This document shows positions 1 to 9,100 of a stretch of 64,000 bases of DNA, one piece after another. Both the position numbers and the translations under genes were made by a program. The notes below the pieces were generated by a model. It was given only the letters and a program-made list of their open reading frames with translations. It ran no database searches and was not told where the DNA came from. The first letter of the stretch is position 1, and every line of letters begins with the position of its first letter. The stretch is from Planctomycetota bacterium (GTDB lineage Bacteria > Planctomycetota > Brocadiia > JAADGH01): positions 29,635 to 93,634 of the forward strand of contig JAADGH010000061.1 of assembly GCA_013152475.1 (NCBI GenBank), in the 5' to 3' direction.

Positions 1-871
1 GGCGCAGGTCTTCCGGAAGGCGATCCAGTTCGTCGAGGACAACAAGGCCAGCACGCCGTTCTTTCTGTGGGTCGATAGCTTCGACCCCCACGAGCCCTGG
101 GACCCGCCGACGCGCTTCGCCGATCAGTACGACCCCGACTGGGACGAGCCGTGGGAGCCGATCCATGGATGGGGAAACGCCGACGACAAACTCAAGGCCC
201 GGGCCAGGGCGCTCTACTACGGCGAGTGCACCTTCGTGGACCTGTGGGTCGGGCGGCTGTTGGACAAGTTGGACGAGGTCGGCGTCGGCGACGACACGCT
301 GGTCGTCATCACCTCCGACCACGGCACGGAGCTTTGGGACCACGATGCCGTCGGAAAGGGCGCGCACCGCTGCCGGTATCGCCACAATAACGAATTTCTT
401 TTCCTCCTGCGCATGCCGAAGAAGCATTACGCTGGCAGGCGCGTGCAGGGGTTCGTCCAGAACCACGACATTCTGCCCACGGCCATGGCCGTCATGAGCA
501 TCGACCACATCCCCGTGGACGGCGAGAACCTCCTGCCGCTGATCACGGGCGAGAAGGAGAGCGTGCGCGACCACTGCATCACGGGATGGGCCAGCCACGC
601 CTCAGTGCGAACGCATGAGTTCAACTGGTCCACCGATTTCGAGGCAAAGGGACCTGAGGAGTACCTTTTCAAGCTGGACGACGACCCCGGCGAGATGACA
701 AATGTTGCGGCGGAGCAGCCGGAGATCTGCGCCGAGTATCGGTCCAAGTTGGAGGACTATCTCGGCCAGGAGCTCCCGGCTAAGCTGGACGACAGGATCT
801 ACCCGACCGAAGCGCCGATCCGTGTATGGATGAAGCAAGCGCCGTGCTGCGGGCGGTTCAGGAAGGAGTAG
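1..871 (+). CDS. Sulfatase, C-terminal part (5' end outside window)
   Basis: The reading frame is open from base 2 to the TAG at 869-871, so the gene starts left of the window. The visible ~289 residues match the C-terminal half of an alkaline-phosphatase-superfamily sulfatase: FFLWVDSFDPHEPW near residue 20, then VVITSDHGTELWDH (metal-binding DHG block) near residue 100, and a C-terminal subdomain with DDDPGEMTNVA, typical of arylsulfatases. The formylglycine signature (CxPSR) would lie in the missing N-terminal half, so activity cannot be judged. Family knowledge says such enzymes hydrolyse sulfate esters, often on polysaccharides. The glycosidase fusion that follows fits a role in sulfated-glycan breakdown; the specific substrate is not inferable. 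The stop codon lies inside a small repeat shared with 30012-30068. Confidence 0.88.
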   Translation, partial: AQVFRKAIQFVEDNKASTPFFLWVDSFDPHEPWDPPTRFADQYDPDWDEPWEPIHGWGNADDKLKARARALYYGECTFVDLWVGRLLDKLDEVGVGDDTLVVITSDHGTELWDHDAVGKGAHRCRYRHNNEFLFLLRMPKKHYAGRRVQGFVQNHDILPTAMAVMSIDHIPVDGENLLPLITGEKESVRDHCITGWASHASVRTHEFNWSTDFEAKGPEEYLFKLDDDPGEMTNVAAEQPEICAEYRSKLEDYLGQELPAKLDDRIYPTEAPIRVWMKQAPCCGRFRKE

Positions 872-913
872 TTCCTGCTGCGGAAAGACACGCTCAAACT
901 CGTTTGAGCGTGT
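868..913 (+). repeat. Stop-codon-linked stem-loop element, copy 1
   Basis: GTAGTTCCTGCTGCGGA (868-884) is followed by a 12-bp hairpin with arms ACACGCTCAAAC and GTTTGAGCGTGT around a 2-nt loop (888-913). A second copy lies at 30012-30068 and, as here, its TAG is the stop codon of the upstream gene. There is no T-tract, so a classical intrinsic terminator is unlikely. It may be an mRNA 3'-end stabiliser or a REP-like element. Confidence 0.7.
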
Positions 914-959
914 GAGTCAGGTGACACAAAGGAGTCAGGGCGCCGCACCTCGCCACAAT

Positions 960-1009
960 GTAGAAGCGGCATCTTGCCGTTTCATGAAGAGCCTGGAAGG
1001 CTCTTCTAC
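960..1009. repeat. REP-like double palindrome
   Basis: The outer arms GTAGAAG and CTTCTAC enclose two small hairpins: CGGCA-tct-TGCCG (967-979) and GAAGAGCCT-gga-AGGCTCTTC (986-1006). Both inner hairpins have exactly 3-nt loops, the same architecture as the palindromes at 57017-57175. The element lies just upstream of the fusion gene, so the longer reading frame beginning at 974 would run through it; this supports the downstream start at 1049. Confidence 0.65.
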
Positions 1010-1048
1010 TTTGGCGGGTGTGCGGATGACGTGGAACAAGGGAATCGT

Positions 1049-4000
1049 ATGAAACACCGAACCCACATTCGATGGAGTGCGCTGGTGAGTATGGTGGTTT
1101 GTCTCTGTTGTCTCGGGAGGGTGGAGGCCCAGGACGCTGCGCCCAAGCCCGATGTTCTCGTCGTCAACAAGGGCATCGGGGGCAGCTCCACGCGGGATGC
1201 CCTGGCCCGCTTCGAGCGCGATGTGATCGAGGTGAAGCCGGACCATCTGATCCTCTACTTCGGCATCAACGACGCCGGCAACTCGAAGAAGCTCGTGCCG
1301 CTCGACGAGTACGTCCGCAACATGCAGACGATGATCGACCGTGCGCGCGCGGCGGGCGTGGAGACCGTCGTCCTCGTGACGCTCAATCCGGTGGTCATCG
1401 ACTACTGGGCCTTGCGCCACCCCACCCATCCCAACAAGACCCAGGCGCATTTCGACACCTACGACGCCGCCGTCCGCAAGCTGGCCGAGAAGAACGGCCT
1501 GCCCATCGCCGATCTCCGGGCGCTCATCAACCAACACGGCGGGGCCACCCAGGCGCGGAGTTGCCTCATCCGCAACGAGAAAAACAGTCGCATGAAGGAC
1601 GGCGTGCACCTCACCGCCGAGGGCTACCGCCTCATGGCCGAGCTGTTTGTCCCGATCTTCAAGGACCGGATCAAGCCGGGACAGACGGTCGTCTGCTTCG
1701 GCGACAGCATCACCTACGGCGCAGGCATGAAGGGAGCGGGCACGGCCTGCGGCGCGACCTACCCCGCTTGGTTGTGGCTGCACCTGAACCGGATGGTGGG
1801 TGCGACCGACCGCTCGACACCCCGCCCTCCCCCCCCGGACCCCGACCCCGAGAATCTGATCCCCAACGGCGGCGCGGAGGCATCGGCCGACCGAGTCCAT
1901 GCCGACGAGTGGCGCATCTGGAACGCAGATGGGAAGTACGCAGGCGAGATGAAGTTCATGCAGAATGCCCCCGGCGCCCACGGCGGGAAGAACTACCTGC
2001 GGATCACCAACCCGGACGAAAGGACCCCCGCCCACATCGCCGTCACATGCAAGCGCCGCCGCATTGCGGGACGGTATCGGCTCTCCTTCTGGGCTCGGGG
2101 GGCGGGACGAATCCGTCCCCTCATCTATAGCAACACCAGGAAAGCGAATCTCCCTACCTTCGCCGAGGACAACACATGGCACACACTGGGGGCCGACTGG
2201 AAGGAATACTCCCTCGCCTGGGAACCGGCCGACGGCGTCATCCGCGTCAGCATCGCCTTCCTCATCACCGGACAGGTGGACCTGGACGATGTATCGCTCC
2301 ATCCGAACAAGGACGCAGGGGTGAAGCCGCCGCTCCCTCTGAAGGGCGAGGAGCACGTCCTGTCGAACCGACACATGACGCTGCGCCTTTACCCGCCTGA
2401 GCAGGGGGGCGGCGTGCGAGGCATTCGCAATGCCGAGGGATACGAGTTCATCAACGGCGCGTGCGATGGCGCGCTCTGGCGGATCGACATGCGCCGCATT
2501 CCCGACCCGAACACAAAACGCAACCCCCTCGCCCCGCTCAGCTTCGACCCGGAGCAGAACGACACGGGCCAGGGCAGTGACGATGGCGCAGCCCGCGACA
2601 GCCTGACCATTCGGTCCACCACACCCTGCGCCGAGGCCAAGGGATCGAAAGACGGAGACCGCCTCGTCCTCTCATGGACCGGCATCGATGTTGGCGAAGA
2701 GCGGGGAGCGCTCGACGTGCAGGTGACGATCTCGCTCGCCAAGGACGATCCCTTCGCGCGGTTCCGCACGGAGTTTCGGAACCGAAGCACGAAGTACACC
2801 GTGTTCTACGTGTTCAGTCCCATGGTCAATGCGGTCTATCCGCCCGATGGCAAGCCGGAGCTCGACTGGCTCGCGTCGCCGGTCTTCACCGGCCGGCTGA
2901 TGCGCAATCCCATCCGCAACGGCATCCTCGGCCAACCGGCGCGAATGCAGCCGAACCGCTCCGGCCACAGCATGCAGTTCGATGCCTACTATCACAAGGA
3001 CCACGGCCTCTACCTGGGCTGCTTCGACGGGGAGCAGAACGCGAAGCGCTACCTTCTTTCGGGCGACCCCGACAAGGGGCTTGGGTGGGCGATGGTCCAC
3101 GTACCGAACAACATGATGCAGATCCCCCAGAACTGGGCCACGCCGTACGACACGGTGGTGCGGTGCTACCGGGGCGACTGGTACGACGCCTGCCGCATCT
3201 ACCGCGAATGGGCGCTGAAGCAGAGCTGGACGGCGCAAGGCCCGCTGCACGAGCGCGCCTCCACGCCAACGTGGTTCAAAGAGATCGTCGAGTGGTTCCT
3301 CTGGCCCGTACAGAAGAGGCCGCTGGCGAATCTCTACGAGCCAAAGCTCCTCGAACGCCTGCGCGGCCTGAGCCTTGGCCTGTGCGGACACAACTGGGGG
3401 CAGGAGAACGGGCCGCACGGGTGTAAACTGACGCCGCACCGTTTTCCTTTGGGCCAGCTCACCCTCGACCACATCCGCCGAGCGAAGGAGCATGACTTCC
3501 GCTTGGACGGATACATCCAGGGCATCTGCTGGGACATGGAGGCGCCGAGCTTCAAATCCGAGAACGGCTTCGATCACACGGTGCGCAACTTCTACGGCCA
3601 GCGCGTCATCTGGAAGCTCGGCCGCGGCAAGGAGAAGCACATCGCCGCCATCGCCTATCCCGGCGAGGTGTGGACCCGCGTCCTCGGCGACACGATCCAA
3701 AAGATGGCCGAGGCCGGCTTCGACGGGGCCTACTTGGATTCCTTCAATCACGCCGGCATGTACCTGAACTTCAACCCGCGTTACACGAAAAACCTCGGCG
3801 GCGGCAATACCTACATCAAGGACAACCAGAAGCTCTTCCGGGCGATCCAGGCCCGGGCGCGGAAGGTGAACCCGGAGTTCTGCTTCACGGCGGAGAGTTT
3901 CTGGGAGGGCAACATGGCCTGCCTCGACGGCCTGCTGGTCTGCAACACGACGAACCAGCCGCTCAAGAAGGGCGAGATCTTTACCGTGCCCATGGCGCAC

Positions 4001-4600
4001 GCCGTCTATCACGACCGGGGCGTGTTCTTCAGCTCATGGACGGGCCGCGGTGACGTGGAGGAGCGCAACGCCCTCGGGTTCACGGCGAAGATGGGCGAGC
4101 AGTTCGTTTACGGCGTCAAGGGCGGGCGGAACCAGCCGAATTTTCTGCTCGTTTTCAAGAACCACGAGATCGCCCTCGATGTCTCCGAGCGCATCTACCG
4201 GGCCTATGCGGCGGCGAAGAAGTTCCTGGTCTATGGCGAGATGCTGCGCCCACCGGAGGCGATCAAGCCCCCGCCCGAGATCGACGTGCGGTGGTACCGC
4301 GGCTGGTCGAAGTCCTACTACGACATCGCCCTCCCGGCCATTCGCCACTCCCTCTGGCGCGCGCCCGACGGATCGCTCGGCCTGGTCCTCCACAACATCG
4401 ACGCCATGGCCCATACGATCACCCTCCGCCTCTCCGACCCGGCCTACGGCCTCGCCGACGCCAACGCCCTCCGCGTCACATCGGTCTACCCACCAGAGGC
4501 GAAGGACGTGCAGTGCTCGCGGGGGGCCAAGGGAACCTTCGATCTCTCCATTTGCGTCAGCGCCAAGTCCCCCCGGGTCCTCATGATCACACCGGAATGA
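1049..4600 (+). CDS. Secreted SGNH hydrolase / CBM / DUF6259-like glycosidase fusion
   Basis: A protein of 1183 aa. ATG 1049 was chosen because it begins a good signal peptide (cleavage after GRVEA, ~residue 27); the upstream in-frame extension to 974 runs through a repeat. Domains: an SGNH esterase core (~35-250) with blocks in unusual order, G44 (block II), GIND with N74 (block III), D184/H187 in DGVHLT (block V), and only then GDSIT with S220 (block I). A Pro-rich linker (~257-270) leads to a jelly-roll carbohydrate-binding module (~272-425). A long C-terminal region (~440-1183) resembles DUF6259-type TIM-barrel glycosidases (GFDGAYLDSF and FCFTAESFWEG carry plausible acidic residues). Inference: deacylation plus glycan hydrolysis outside the cytoplasm. 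Substrate unknown. The gene stands alone, convergent with the next gene. Confidence 0.85.
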   Translation: MKHRTHIRWSALVSMVVCLCCLGRVEAQDAAPKPDVLVVNKGIGGSSTRDALARFERDVIEVKPDHLILYFGINDAGNSKKLVPLDEYVRNMQTMIDRARAAGVETVVLVTLNPVVIDYWALRHPTHPNKTQAHFDTYDAAVRKLAEKNGLPIADLRALINQHGGATQARSCLIRNEKNSRMKDGVHLTAEGYRLMAELFVPIFKDRIKPGQTVVCFGDSITYGAGMKGAGTACGATYPAWLWLHLNRMVGATDRSTPRPPPPDPDPENLIPNGGAEASADRVHADEWRIWNADGKYAGEMKFMQNAPGAHGGKNYLRITNPDERTPAHIAVTCKRRRIAGRYRLSFWARGAGRIRPLIYSNTRKANLPTFAEDNTWHTLGADWKEYSLAWEPADGVIRVSIAFLITGQVDLDDVSLHPNKDAGVKPPLPLKGEEHVLSNRHMTLRLYPPEQGGGVRGIRNAEGYEFINGACDGALWRIDMRRIPDPNTKRNPLAPLSFDPEQNDTGQGSDDGAARDSLTIRSTTPCAEAKGSKDGDRLVLSWTGIDVGEERGALDVQVTISLAKDDPFARFRTEFRNRSTKYTVFYVFSPMVNAVYPPDGKPELDWLASPVFTGRLMRNPIRNGILGQPARMQPNRSGHSMQFDAYYHKDHGLYLGCFDGEQNAKRYLLSGDPDKGLGWAMVHVPNNMMQIPQNWATPYDTVVRCYRGDWYDACRIYREWALKQSWTAQGPLHERASTPTWFKEIVEWFLWPVQKRPLANLYEPKLLERLRGLSLGLCGHNWGQENGPHGCKLTPHRFPLGQLTLDHIRRAKEHDFRLDGYIQGICWDMEAPSFKSENGFDHTVRNFYGQRVIWKLGRGKEKHIAAIAYPGEVWTRVLGDTIQKMAEAGFDGAYLDSFNHAGMYLNFNPRYTKNLGGGNTYIKDNQKLFRAIQARARKVNPEFCFTAESFWEGNMACLDGLLVCNTTNQPLKKGEIFTVPMAHAVYHDRGVFFSSWTGRGDVEERNALGFTAKMGEQFVYGVKGGRNQPNFLLVFKNHEIALDVSERIYRAYAAAKKFLVYGEMLRPPEAIKPPPEIDVRWYRGWSKSYYDIALPAIRHSLWRAPDGSLGLVLHNIDAMAHTITLRLSDPAYGLADANALRVTSVYPPEAKDVQCSRGAKGTFDLSICVSAKSPRVLMITPE

Positions 4601-4646
4601 TGGCGGGATCGACGTTTTTCGTTCGCGTGCAGCGAGACCGCTTCGC

Positions 4647-5402
4647 CTACTTTCCCCCCTCGGCCAGATTGTTGCCCGTCAGGTAGGCGTAGCTCTTGAC
4701 GACGGCTTCCATCATGTCGGTGGCGCAGCGGTCGAGTTCGACGATCATCCACTTGGTGTTCGCACCGGCGGCCTGGACGATGGCCGGAAAGTCCACCTTG
4801 CCCTCGCCGATGGCGGTCATGTCCGCCTTCTGGTCGCACGGTCCGTCCTTGATGTGGAGCAGCGGGGCGCGCGGGCCCATCTCCTTCACCACCTCGACCG
4901 GATCGCACCCGCCGGTTTGGACCCAGTAGGTGTCGATTTCGAAGAAGATGTCGGACGACAGGTTTTCGAGCATGACCTTATAAACCAGCTTCCCCTCGAC
5001 CTCCTGGAATTCCCACCAGTGGTTGTGAATACCGAAGGCGATGCCGTTCTCCTTGGCCGCGGCGGCGCCCTCATTGAGTTTGTCGCAGGCCTCCTTGGTG
5101 CCATCGATGGTGGCATACTGGTCCCTGCCGAAGCCGCTGATGAGCCGCTTGCAGCCGAGGGTGGCCATCGTGTCGAGGACCTCCTGCTTCTTCTCGCCCA
5201 CGGGCATGGGGCTGTGTGCGCTGCAGACCTCGAGGCCGAGCTCCTTGAAGAGCTTCGCTGCGGCTTCCGGTGATGTGCCGGAGAAGCCGGCGGTCTCGAC
5301 GCCCTTGTAGCCGAGGTCGGCCACCTTGCGGATTACGCCCTCCGCGTCCTGGGCCATGGCTTCACGAACGGTGTACAACTGCAATGCGATCGGTGCGGGC
5401 AT
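4647..5402 (-). CDS. Sugar phosphate isomerase/epimerase family protein
   Basis: A 251-aa TIM-barrel protein of the xylose-isomerase-like / AP-endonuclease-2 fold. It starts IALQLYTVREAM, standard for this family, and keeps candidate metal ligands in HNHWWEF, EIDTYWVQ and LLHIKDG. The start ATG follows AAGGAG seven bases upstream. It has no signal peptide, so it is cytoplasmic. Family members isomerise or epimerise sugars or inositols; the substrate cannot be assigned. A strong promoter at 5511-5483 means it can be transcribed separately from the ceramidase-like gene upstream. Confidence 0.85.
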   Translation of the reverse strand: MPAPIALQLYTVREAMAQDAEGVIRKVADLGYKGVETAGFSGTSPEAAAKLFKELGLEVCSAHSPMPVGEKKQEVLDTMATLGCKRLISGFGRDQYATIDGTKEACDKLNEGAAAAKENGIAFGIHNHWWEFQEVEGKLVYKVMLENLSSDIFFEIDTYWVQTGGCDPVEVVKEMGPRAPLLHIKDGPCDQKADMTAIGEGKVDFPAIVQAAGANTKWMIVELDRCATDMMEAVVKSYAYLTGNNLAEGGK

Positions 5403-5482
5403 AACTCACTCCTTTCAATTCTCAGGTCCAAGTTGGATGTGGCGCCTTCTCAACAAGATACATCGGTCATGGCGACCTCAAT

Positions 5483-5511
5483 ATAGTATCTCTCCGAGCC
5501 GTTTCTGTCAA
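5483..5511 (-). promoter_or_regulatory. sigma70-type promoter for the 5402 isomerase gene
   Basis: On the minus strand TTGACA (5511-5506), 17-bp spacer, TACTAT (5488-5483). The -35 box overlaps the stop codon of the upstream gene. The leader is about 75 nt. Confidence 0.65.
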
Positions 5512-6815
5512 CGGGCGCCGTGCAGCTTCTCTAACTGCCGCACGGCACTCTCGACCATCATCTCCCCCGCCTCGGGCACGGCGCGGCTGGAGCGGGCGAG
5601 CCAGGTCTCGTAGCCGCCGCCCTCGAAGGCGCGCTTCGTGGGGATGTAGCCGATCCAGTCGTTGGCGAGCTCGACACAGAACGTGTGCTTGAAGGGCGAC
5701 CGCTTCTTGATCTCCAGCCCGATCTCGACAAAAATTTCCCCCGGCAGACCGACGAGGGCCAAGTCGCCGATGCGCATGGCGCTCACGTAGGTCTTGTCCT
5801 CTGTCGGGGCCTGCTTGAGCAGATCATGTTCCCCGGCGTATTGCTGATACCGCTCCTCGTTGCCGCCGTAGGAGTCGAGGTCGCGCTTGATCCGCGCCAG
5901 CTCCTCGCCGCCGGGGGTGCGCCGTTTGATGACGAGCTTTTCCATCGACGCGCCAAGCTCCGCCTCCGGGGTGAACTCCATAAACTCAACCGTCTTCAGG
6001 ACCTCCGCCGCCAACACCGTCGCCACATGTCGGAGCTGCTCGTAGGGCCCCGTCTTGTGGGGTATGGTGGTGGCATAGGAATTGTTGATATCGCCGCAGC
6101 AGCCGTTGGCGAGGATGGCCTGGAAGCGCTCGCCCAGGAGGCGCTGAATGATCTCGCAAAACGCGGCGAAGTAATTGGCCGAGATCTCCGTTCCCTTTCC
6201 CCGCGAGCTCACATAGTGCAGGGCGTAGTTGCACAGCAGCCCCGCCGTGCTCTTGTCGGACCGCTTGAAGCAGAGCACGTTCACGTCCGGGTCGATCGGG
6301 CCTTCCGGCTCCAGACGGTTTGGGTCGTTGAGGCCCGGGTTCATGCGCACGCCTCCGGTTTTCATCCTAAATCGCCGACAGGAGACGACGCGGTCCTCAT
6401 GGCCCACCCCGCGTCCCCAGAGCGTGGGTTCCATGCGGTCCACAGCCAGGCGGACCGAGTCGGCGATCTTTCGCCGGACGCGAAGCATGTACTCCCCTTC
6501 ACGCTGCACGCTGAGGATGTCGGCGGGTGCGGCGGCGGAGTGGGTGTGGGTGGCGCAGATCATAACATGGTCCGGCGGGATGCCGCATTCCTCCGCGATC
6601 CGCTCCTTGGCGATGTCGGTGTCCTGCCGCTCGATCAGGATGATGTCGCAAATGGCGATGGCGAGCTTGGTTTCGCCATTGCCGATGACCATCGTCTTCA
6701 CGTGCAAGTCGTCATGGATGTCCGTCGCTTTTCGGTCGTTGAACGATCCGGCGAGGGACACGCCGAGGGGCGGGGTGATATTGACTTGCGCGGTTCCAAG
6801 TTGGAGCTGTGCCAT
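5508..6815 (-). CDS. Neutral/alkaline ceramidase-like protein
   Basis: A 435-aa protein of the neutral/alkaline non-lysosomal ceramidase N-terminal family. It opens LGTAQVNITPPLGVSLAG (the usual start) and has CATHTHSA (H90, H92), the zinc-binding motif, later ANGCCGDINNSY and a C-terminal GEMMVESAV block. Ribosome site GGAGGG precedes the ATG. No signal peptide is visible, unlike true secreted ceramidases, so it probably acts in the cytoplasm on another amide or ester; such paralogues are abundant in planctomycete-type genomes. It follows the glycosidase gene by 42 nt, suggesting co-transcription. A decayed relative of its C-terminus lies at 8942-9094. Confidence 0.85.
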   Translation of the reverse strand: MAQLQLGTAQVNITPPLGVSLAGSFNDRKATDIHDDLHVKTMVIGNGETKLAIAICDIILIERQDTDIAKERIAEECGIPPDHVMICATHTHSAAAPADILSVQREGEYMLRVRRKIADSVRLAVDRMEPTLWGRGVGHEDRVVSCRRFRMKTGGVRMNPGLNDPNRLEPEGPIDPDVNVLCFKRSDKSTAGLLCNYALHYVSSRGKGTEISANYFAAFCEIIQRLLGERFQAILANGCCGDINNSYATTIPHKTGPYEQLRHVATVLAAEVLKTVEFMEFTPEAELGASMEKLVIKRRTPGGEELARIKRDLDSYGGNEERYQQYAGEHDLLKQAPTEDKTYVSAMRIGDLALVGLPGEIFVEIGLEIKKRSPFKHTFCVELANDWIGYIPTKRAFEGGGYETWLARSSRAVPEAGEMMVESAVRQLEKLHGAR

Positions 6816-6857
6816 GGATTACCCTCCGCTCAATGTGAAGCGTTCGTCTGATTCGCG

Positions 6858-8900
6858 TTATTCGATGGCCGACAGATCGACCTTGCCGTCTACACGTCGG
6901 TGAATTTTCCTGCCGAGATTCTTCACCGTCACCACGAGCTCTTCCCGGCCCAGGCGGGCGTTGGTGACGACGAATCGCGCGTCGCCGGTCACGATATTAT
7001 TCCGATAGAAATCAAACCAGTCCGCTTCGGCGCGGCCAAGCGCCCGGGCGATGGCCTCGAATGCGCCTTTCTCCATCCGGTATCCTTTGCGGCCCAATGC
7101 CTCCATCGTCGTATTGATCCAAAACCCGACGATGGCGCTTCCCGCCCGGATGGCCTCCGGCACCTCGGCCTCCAGATCCGCCGGTGGGCGGTTCAGCCCC
7201 CAGAGCAATGTGATGTACTTGTGCTCGCCCATCACCGACAGGGGCCCGCGCGCCGCCGAGGGGGAACAGGTGTAGAGCATTCCTCCCAGGAAATCAAAAG
7301 ACCCGGCGAGATGGGTCGGCTTCATGCCGGGCCCCACCCAGCCGCCGGCTGGGATGCCGTGCTCCGCGGCGATAGCGCGAACGGTCCGGGCCAGGCGGCG
7401 AGTCGCTTCCCGCTTGCATTCTATCCAAAGGCGTTTGATGCTGTCGTTTGAGGTCGTGCTCGGGTCCTCGTACGGTTGCCCGTGTTTTTTGCAGTAGGTG
7501 CGGAACTGTGCCTTGCAGTAGTCGCAGTAGCAGGGGTGATTGTCCAGCTCGAAGTTGTCGTCCAGGATCAGCCCGTCGAGCTTGTAATTGTCGAGGAGGT
7601 GGCGGATGGTTTTCAGGTTGTACTCTTGGGCCTTGGGATTGTTGTAACAGACGGCCGACTTCTCCGCCTTCTTTCCGTCCTTCTCGATCCGCGCCACTTC
7701 GGGATATTTCTTCAGCGACGTCAACCGGTCAAAATAGATCCCACCGATCACCTTGATCCCGCGCTTGTGGCATTCCTCGATGAACTCCGCCAGCCAGTCG
7801 CCCTTGTATTCGACCACGAGCTTCTCGTCGGGCCTGTCTTCGGGCAAACAGCGGTAATAGGCTCGCCCCCACGAGGTCCGTAGCAGCGGCTGCACCATCG
7901 TCGCATTCAGCGAGGCCAAAAACTCGGCCGCCTTCACCGGGGTTTCCAGCGCGGTCAGCCGGCCGGAGGACAGGTGAAGGATGGTCTCGACATTGCGCGC
8001 CTTCGTGAGGGGATGATATGTAACGCGAATGGTCGCCGTCTCCCCCGGCTTGATCCCATTCACATCCACCTTAATTTTTTTCAGAGAGCCATAGGGGGTC
8101 ACCTTCGGGTCCTGAATGGCGACGCCGTTGACCGAAACCGAGAGGACCTTCGCCCGCGCCGGCAGGTTCACCTCAATCGCCCCGGGCCAGGATCGGGGCT
8201 TCGCGCTGTCGGACACCAGCCAGCGCAGCAGGTTGTCCAGGGCCACCGCGCCGTCGCGACTGGATCGGAAAAACATCTTCGGCTTTTCCACGCCGAAGCC
8301 GAGCACGGCGGTTCGCCCCTTGCCGTAGCGCCCGATCACTCCCAGGCTGCGGCCCTCCGGATCACGCGCGACCGTCGTGCCGCCGTCGGGTTCCACAACG
8401 ACCGTCTCACGTCCCGTGTCGGCCAGTTTCACATGTCCGGCAAATTCCGGATAGGCCCACTCCCGCCGGTCGATACCTTGCGACAGCGGGCTATCGAGCA
8501 GCGTCATCCCTTTGATCCGCACGCTGTGGGTGCGCTTGACCCCGCAGACCTTCAGCAACTCCGGGCACCCCATCGGCCCGCCCCAGCTTCCATAGAGCGA
8601 TCCGCCCTCGGACAGATAGGCCTTCAATCCCTCGACCTGCTCGTGGGTGAAGCGGCGCTTGATGCTTGTGGCGATCATGTCAAACAGTGCAAGAGCCTTC
8701 GGATTCTCCAGCATCGACGGCTCGCCCCAGGTGACCTCGATGCCTCGATGCTCCAGTTCCCCCAGCAGGGCCGAGTCCCAGCCCCAGGAATTCTCCGGTT
8801 TGACGAGGAGGACACGCACGCCGGCAAGAGCGAGTTCCTCGCCCCACACTCCACTCGCGACGATAAGCAGGACCAACACAATACAGACCGCCTTACGCAT
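6858..8900 (-). CDS. Secreted family-10-like glycosidase with N-terminal ThuA/GATase-like domain
   Basis: A 680-aa protein. The start at 8900 (second Met of the frame) is preferred because GGGAG lies 9 nt upstream; it touches the other ATG (8909). Signal peptide: KAVCIVLVLLIVASGVWG. Residues ~25-230 look like a flavodoxin-like ThuA/glutamine-amidotransferase-like domain (VRVLLVKPENSWGWD, YLSEGGSLYGSWGG). A ~80-residue beta domain follows. The C-terminal ~320 residues form a TIM-barrel glycosidase-like domain with GLILDDNFELDNH and a CYCDYC cysteine cluster seen in this group. It probably hydrolyses an exported glycan. First gene of an apparent minus-strand unit with the ceramidase-like gene. 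Confidence 0.75.
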   Translation of the reverse strand: MRKAVCIVLVLLIVASGVWGEELALAGVRVLLVKPENSWGWDSALLGELEHRGIEVTWGEPSMLENPKALALFDMIATSIKRRFTHEQVEGLKAYLSEGGSLYGSWGGPMGCPELLKVCGVKRTHSVRIKGMTLLDSPLSQGIDRREWAYPEFAGHVKLADTGRETVVVEPDGGTTVARDPEGRSLGVIGRYGKGRTAVLGFGVEKPKMFFRSSRDGAVALDNLLRWLVSDSAKPRSWPGAIEVNLPARAKVLSVSVNGVAIQDPKVTPYGSLKKIKVDVNGIKPGETATIRVTYHPLTKARNVETILHLSSGRLTALETPVKAAEFLASLNATMVQPLLRTSWGRAYYRCLPEDRPDEKLVVEYKGDWLAEFIEECHKRGIKVIGGIYFDRLTSLKKYPEVARIEKDGKKAEKSAVCYNNPKAQEYNLKTIRHLLDNYKLDGLILDDNFELDNHPCYCDYCKAQFRTYCKKHGQPYEDPSTTSNDSIKRLWIECKREATRRLARTVRAIAAEHGIPAGGWVGPGMKPTHLAGSFDFLGGMLYTCSPSAARGPLSVMGEHKYITLLWGLNRPPADLEAEVPEAIRAGSAIVGFWINTTMEALGRKGYRMEKGAFEAIARALGRAEADWFDFYRNNIVTGDARFVVTNARLGREELVVTVKNLGRKIHRRVDGKVDLSAIE

Positions 8901-8941
8901 TCGCTGCATCTCCCAATAACAGAGGTCTTGGTCGTTCCCTC

Positions 8942-9094
8942 TCAGCTCTGGAGGGCCTCCAACTACCTCACCGCACTCTTGATCATCACCTCAGCGGGAA
9001 TTGAATTGCCTGTCGCAGCAGGATACACTCTACCGATATCGGTTTGTGAATTGCTACCAAAATCCGGCGGCGGTTCTGCGCCGTGGGAGCAGGA
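8942..9094 (-). pseudogene. Remnant of a ceramidase-like gene C-terminus
   Basis: Minus-strand translation gives GRVYPAATGNSIPAEVMIKS followed by AVR, then an in-frame TAG, then LEALQS and a TGA. The tail aligns with the C-terminus of the intact gene at 5508-6815 (GEMMVESAVRQLEKLHGAR). No start codon or upstream domain is present, because the frame is preceded by the stop of the pentapeptide gene. Interpretation: a decayed paralogue of which only the last ~45 codons remain. Confidence 0.5.
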
Positions 9095-9100
9095 GGGCAA

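Noticed and set aside
2672..4012. 446-codon minus-strand open frame
   Set aside because: Antisense to the SGNH/glycosidase fusion; composition of a GC-skew shadow.
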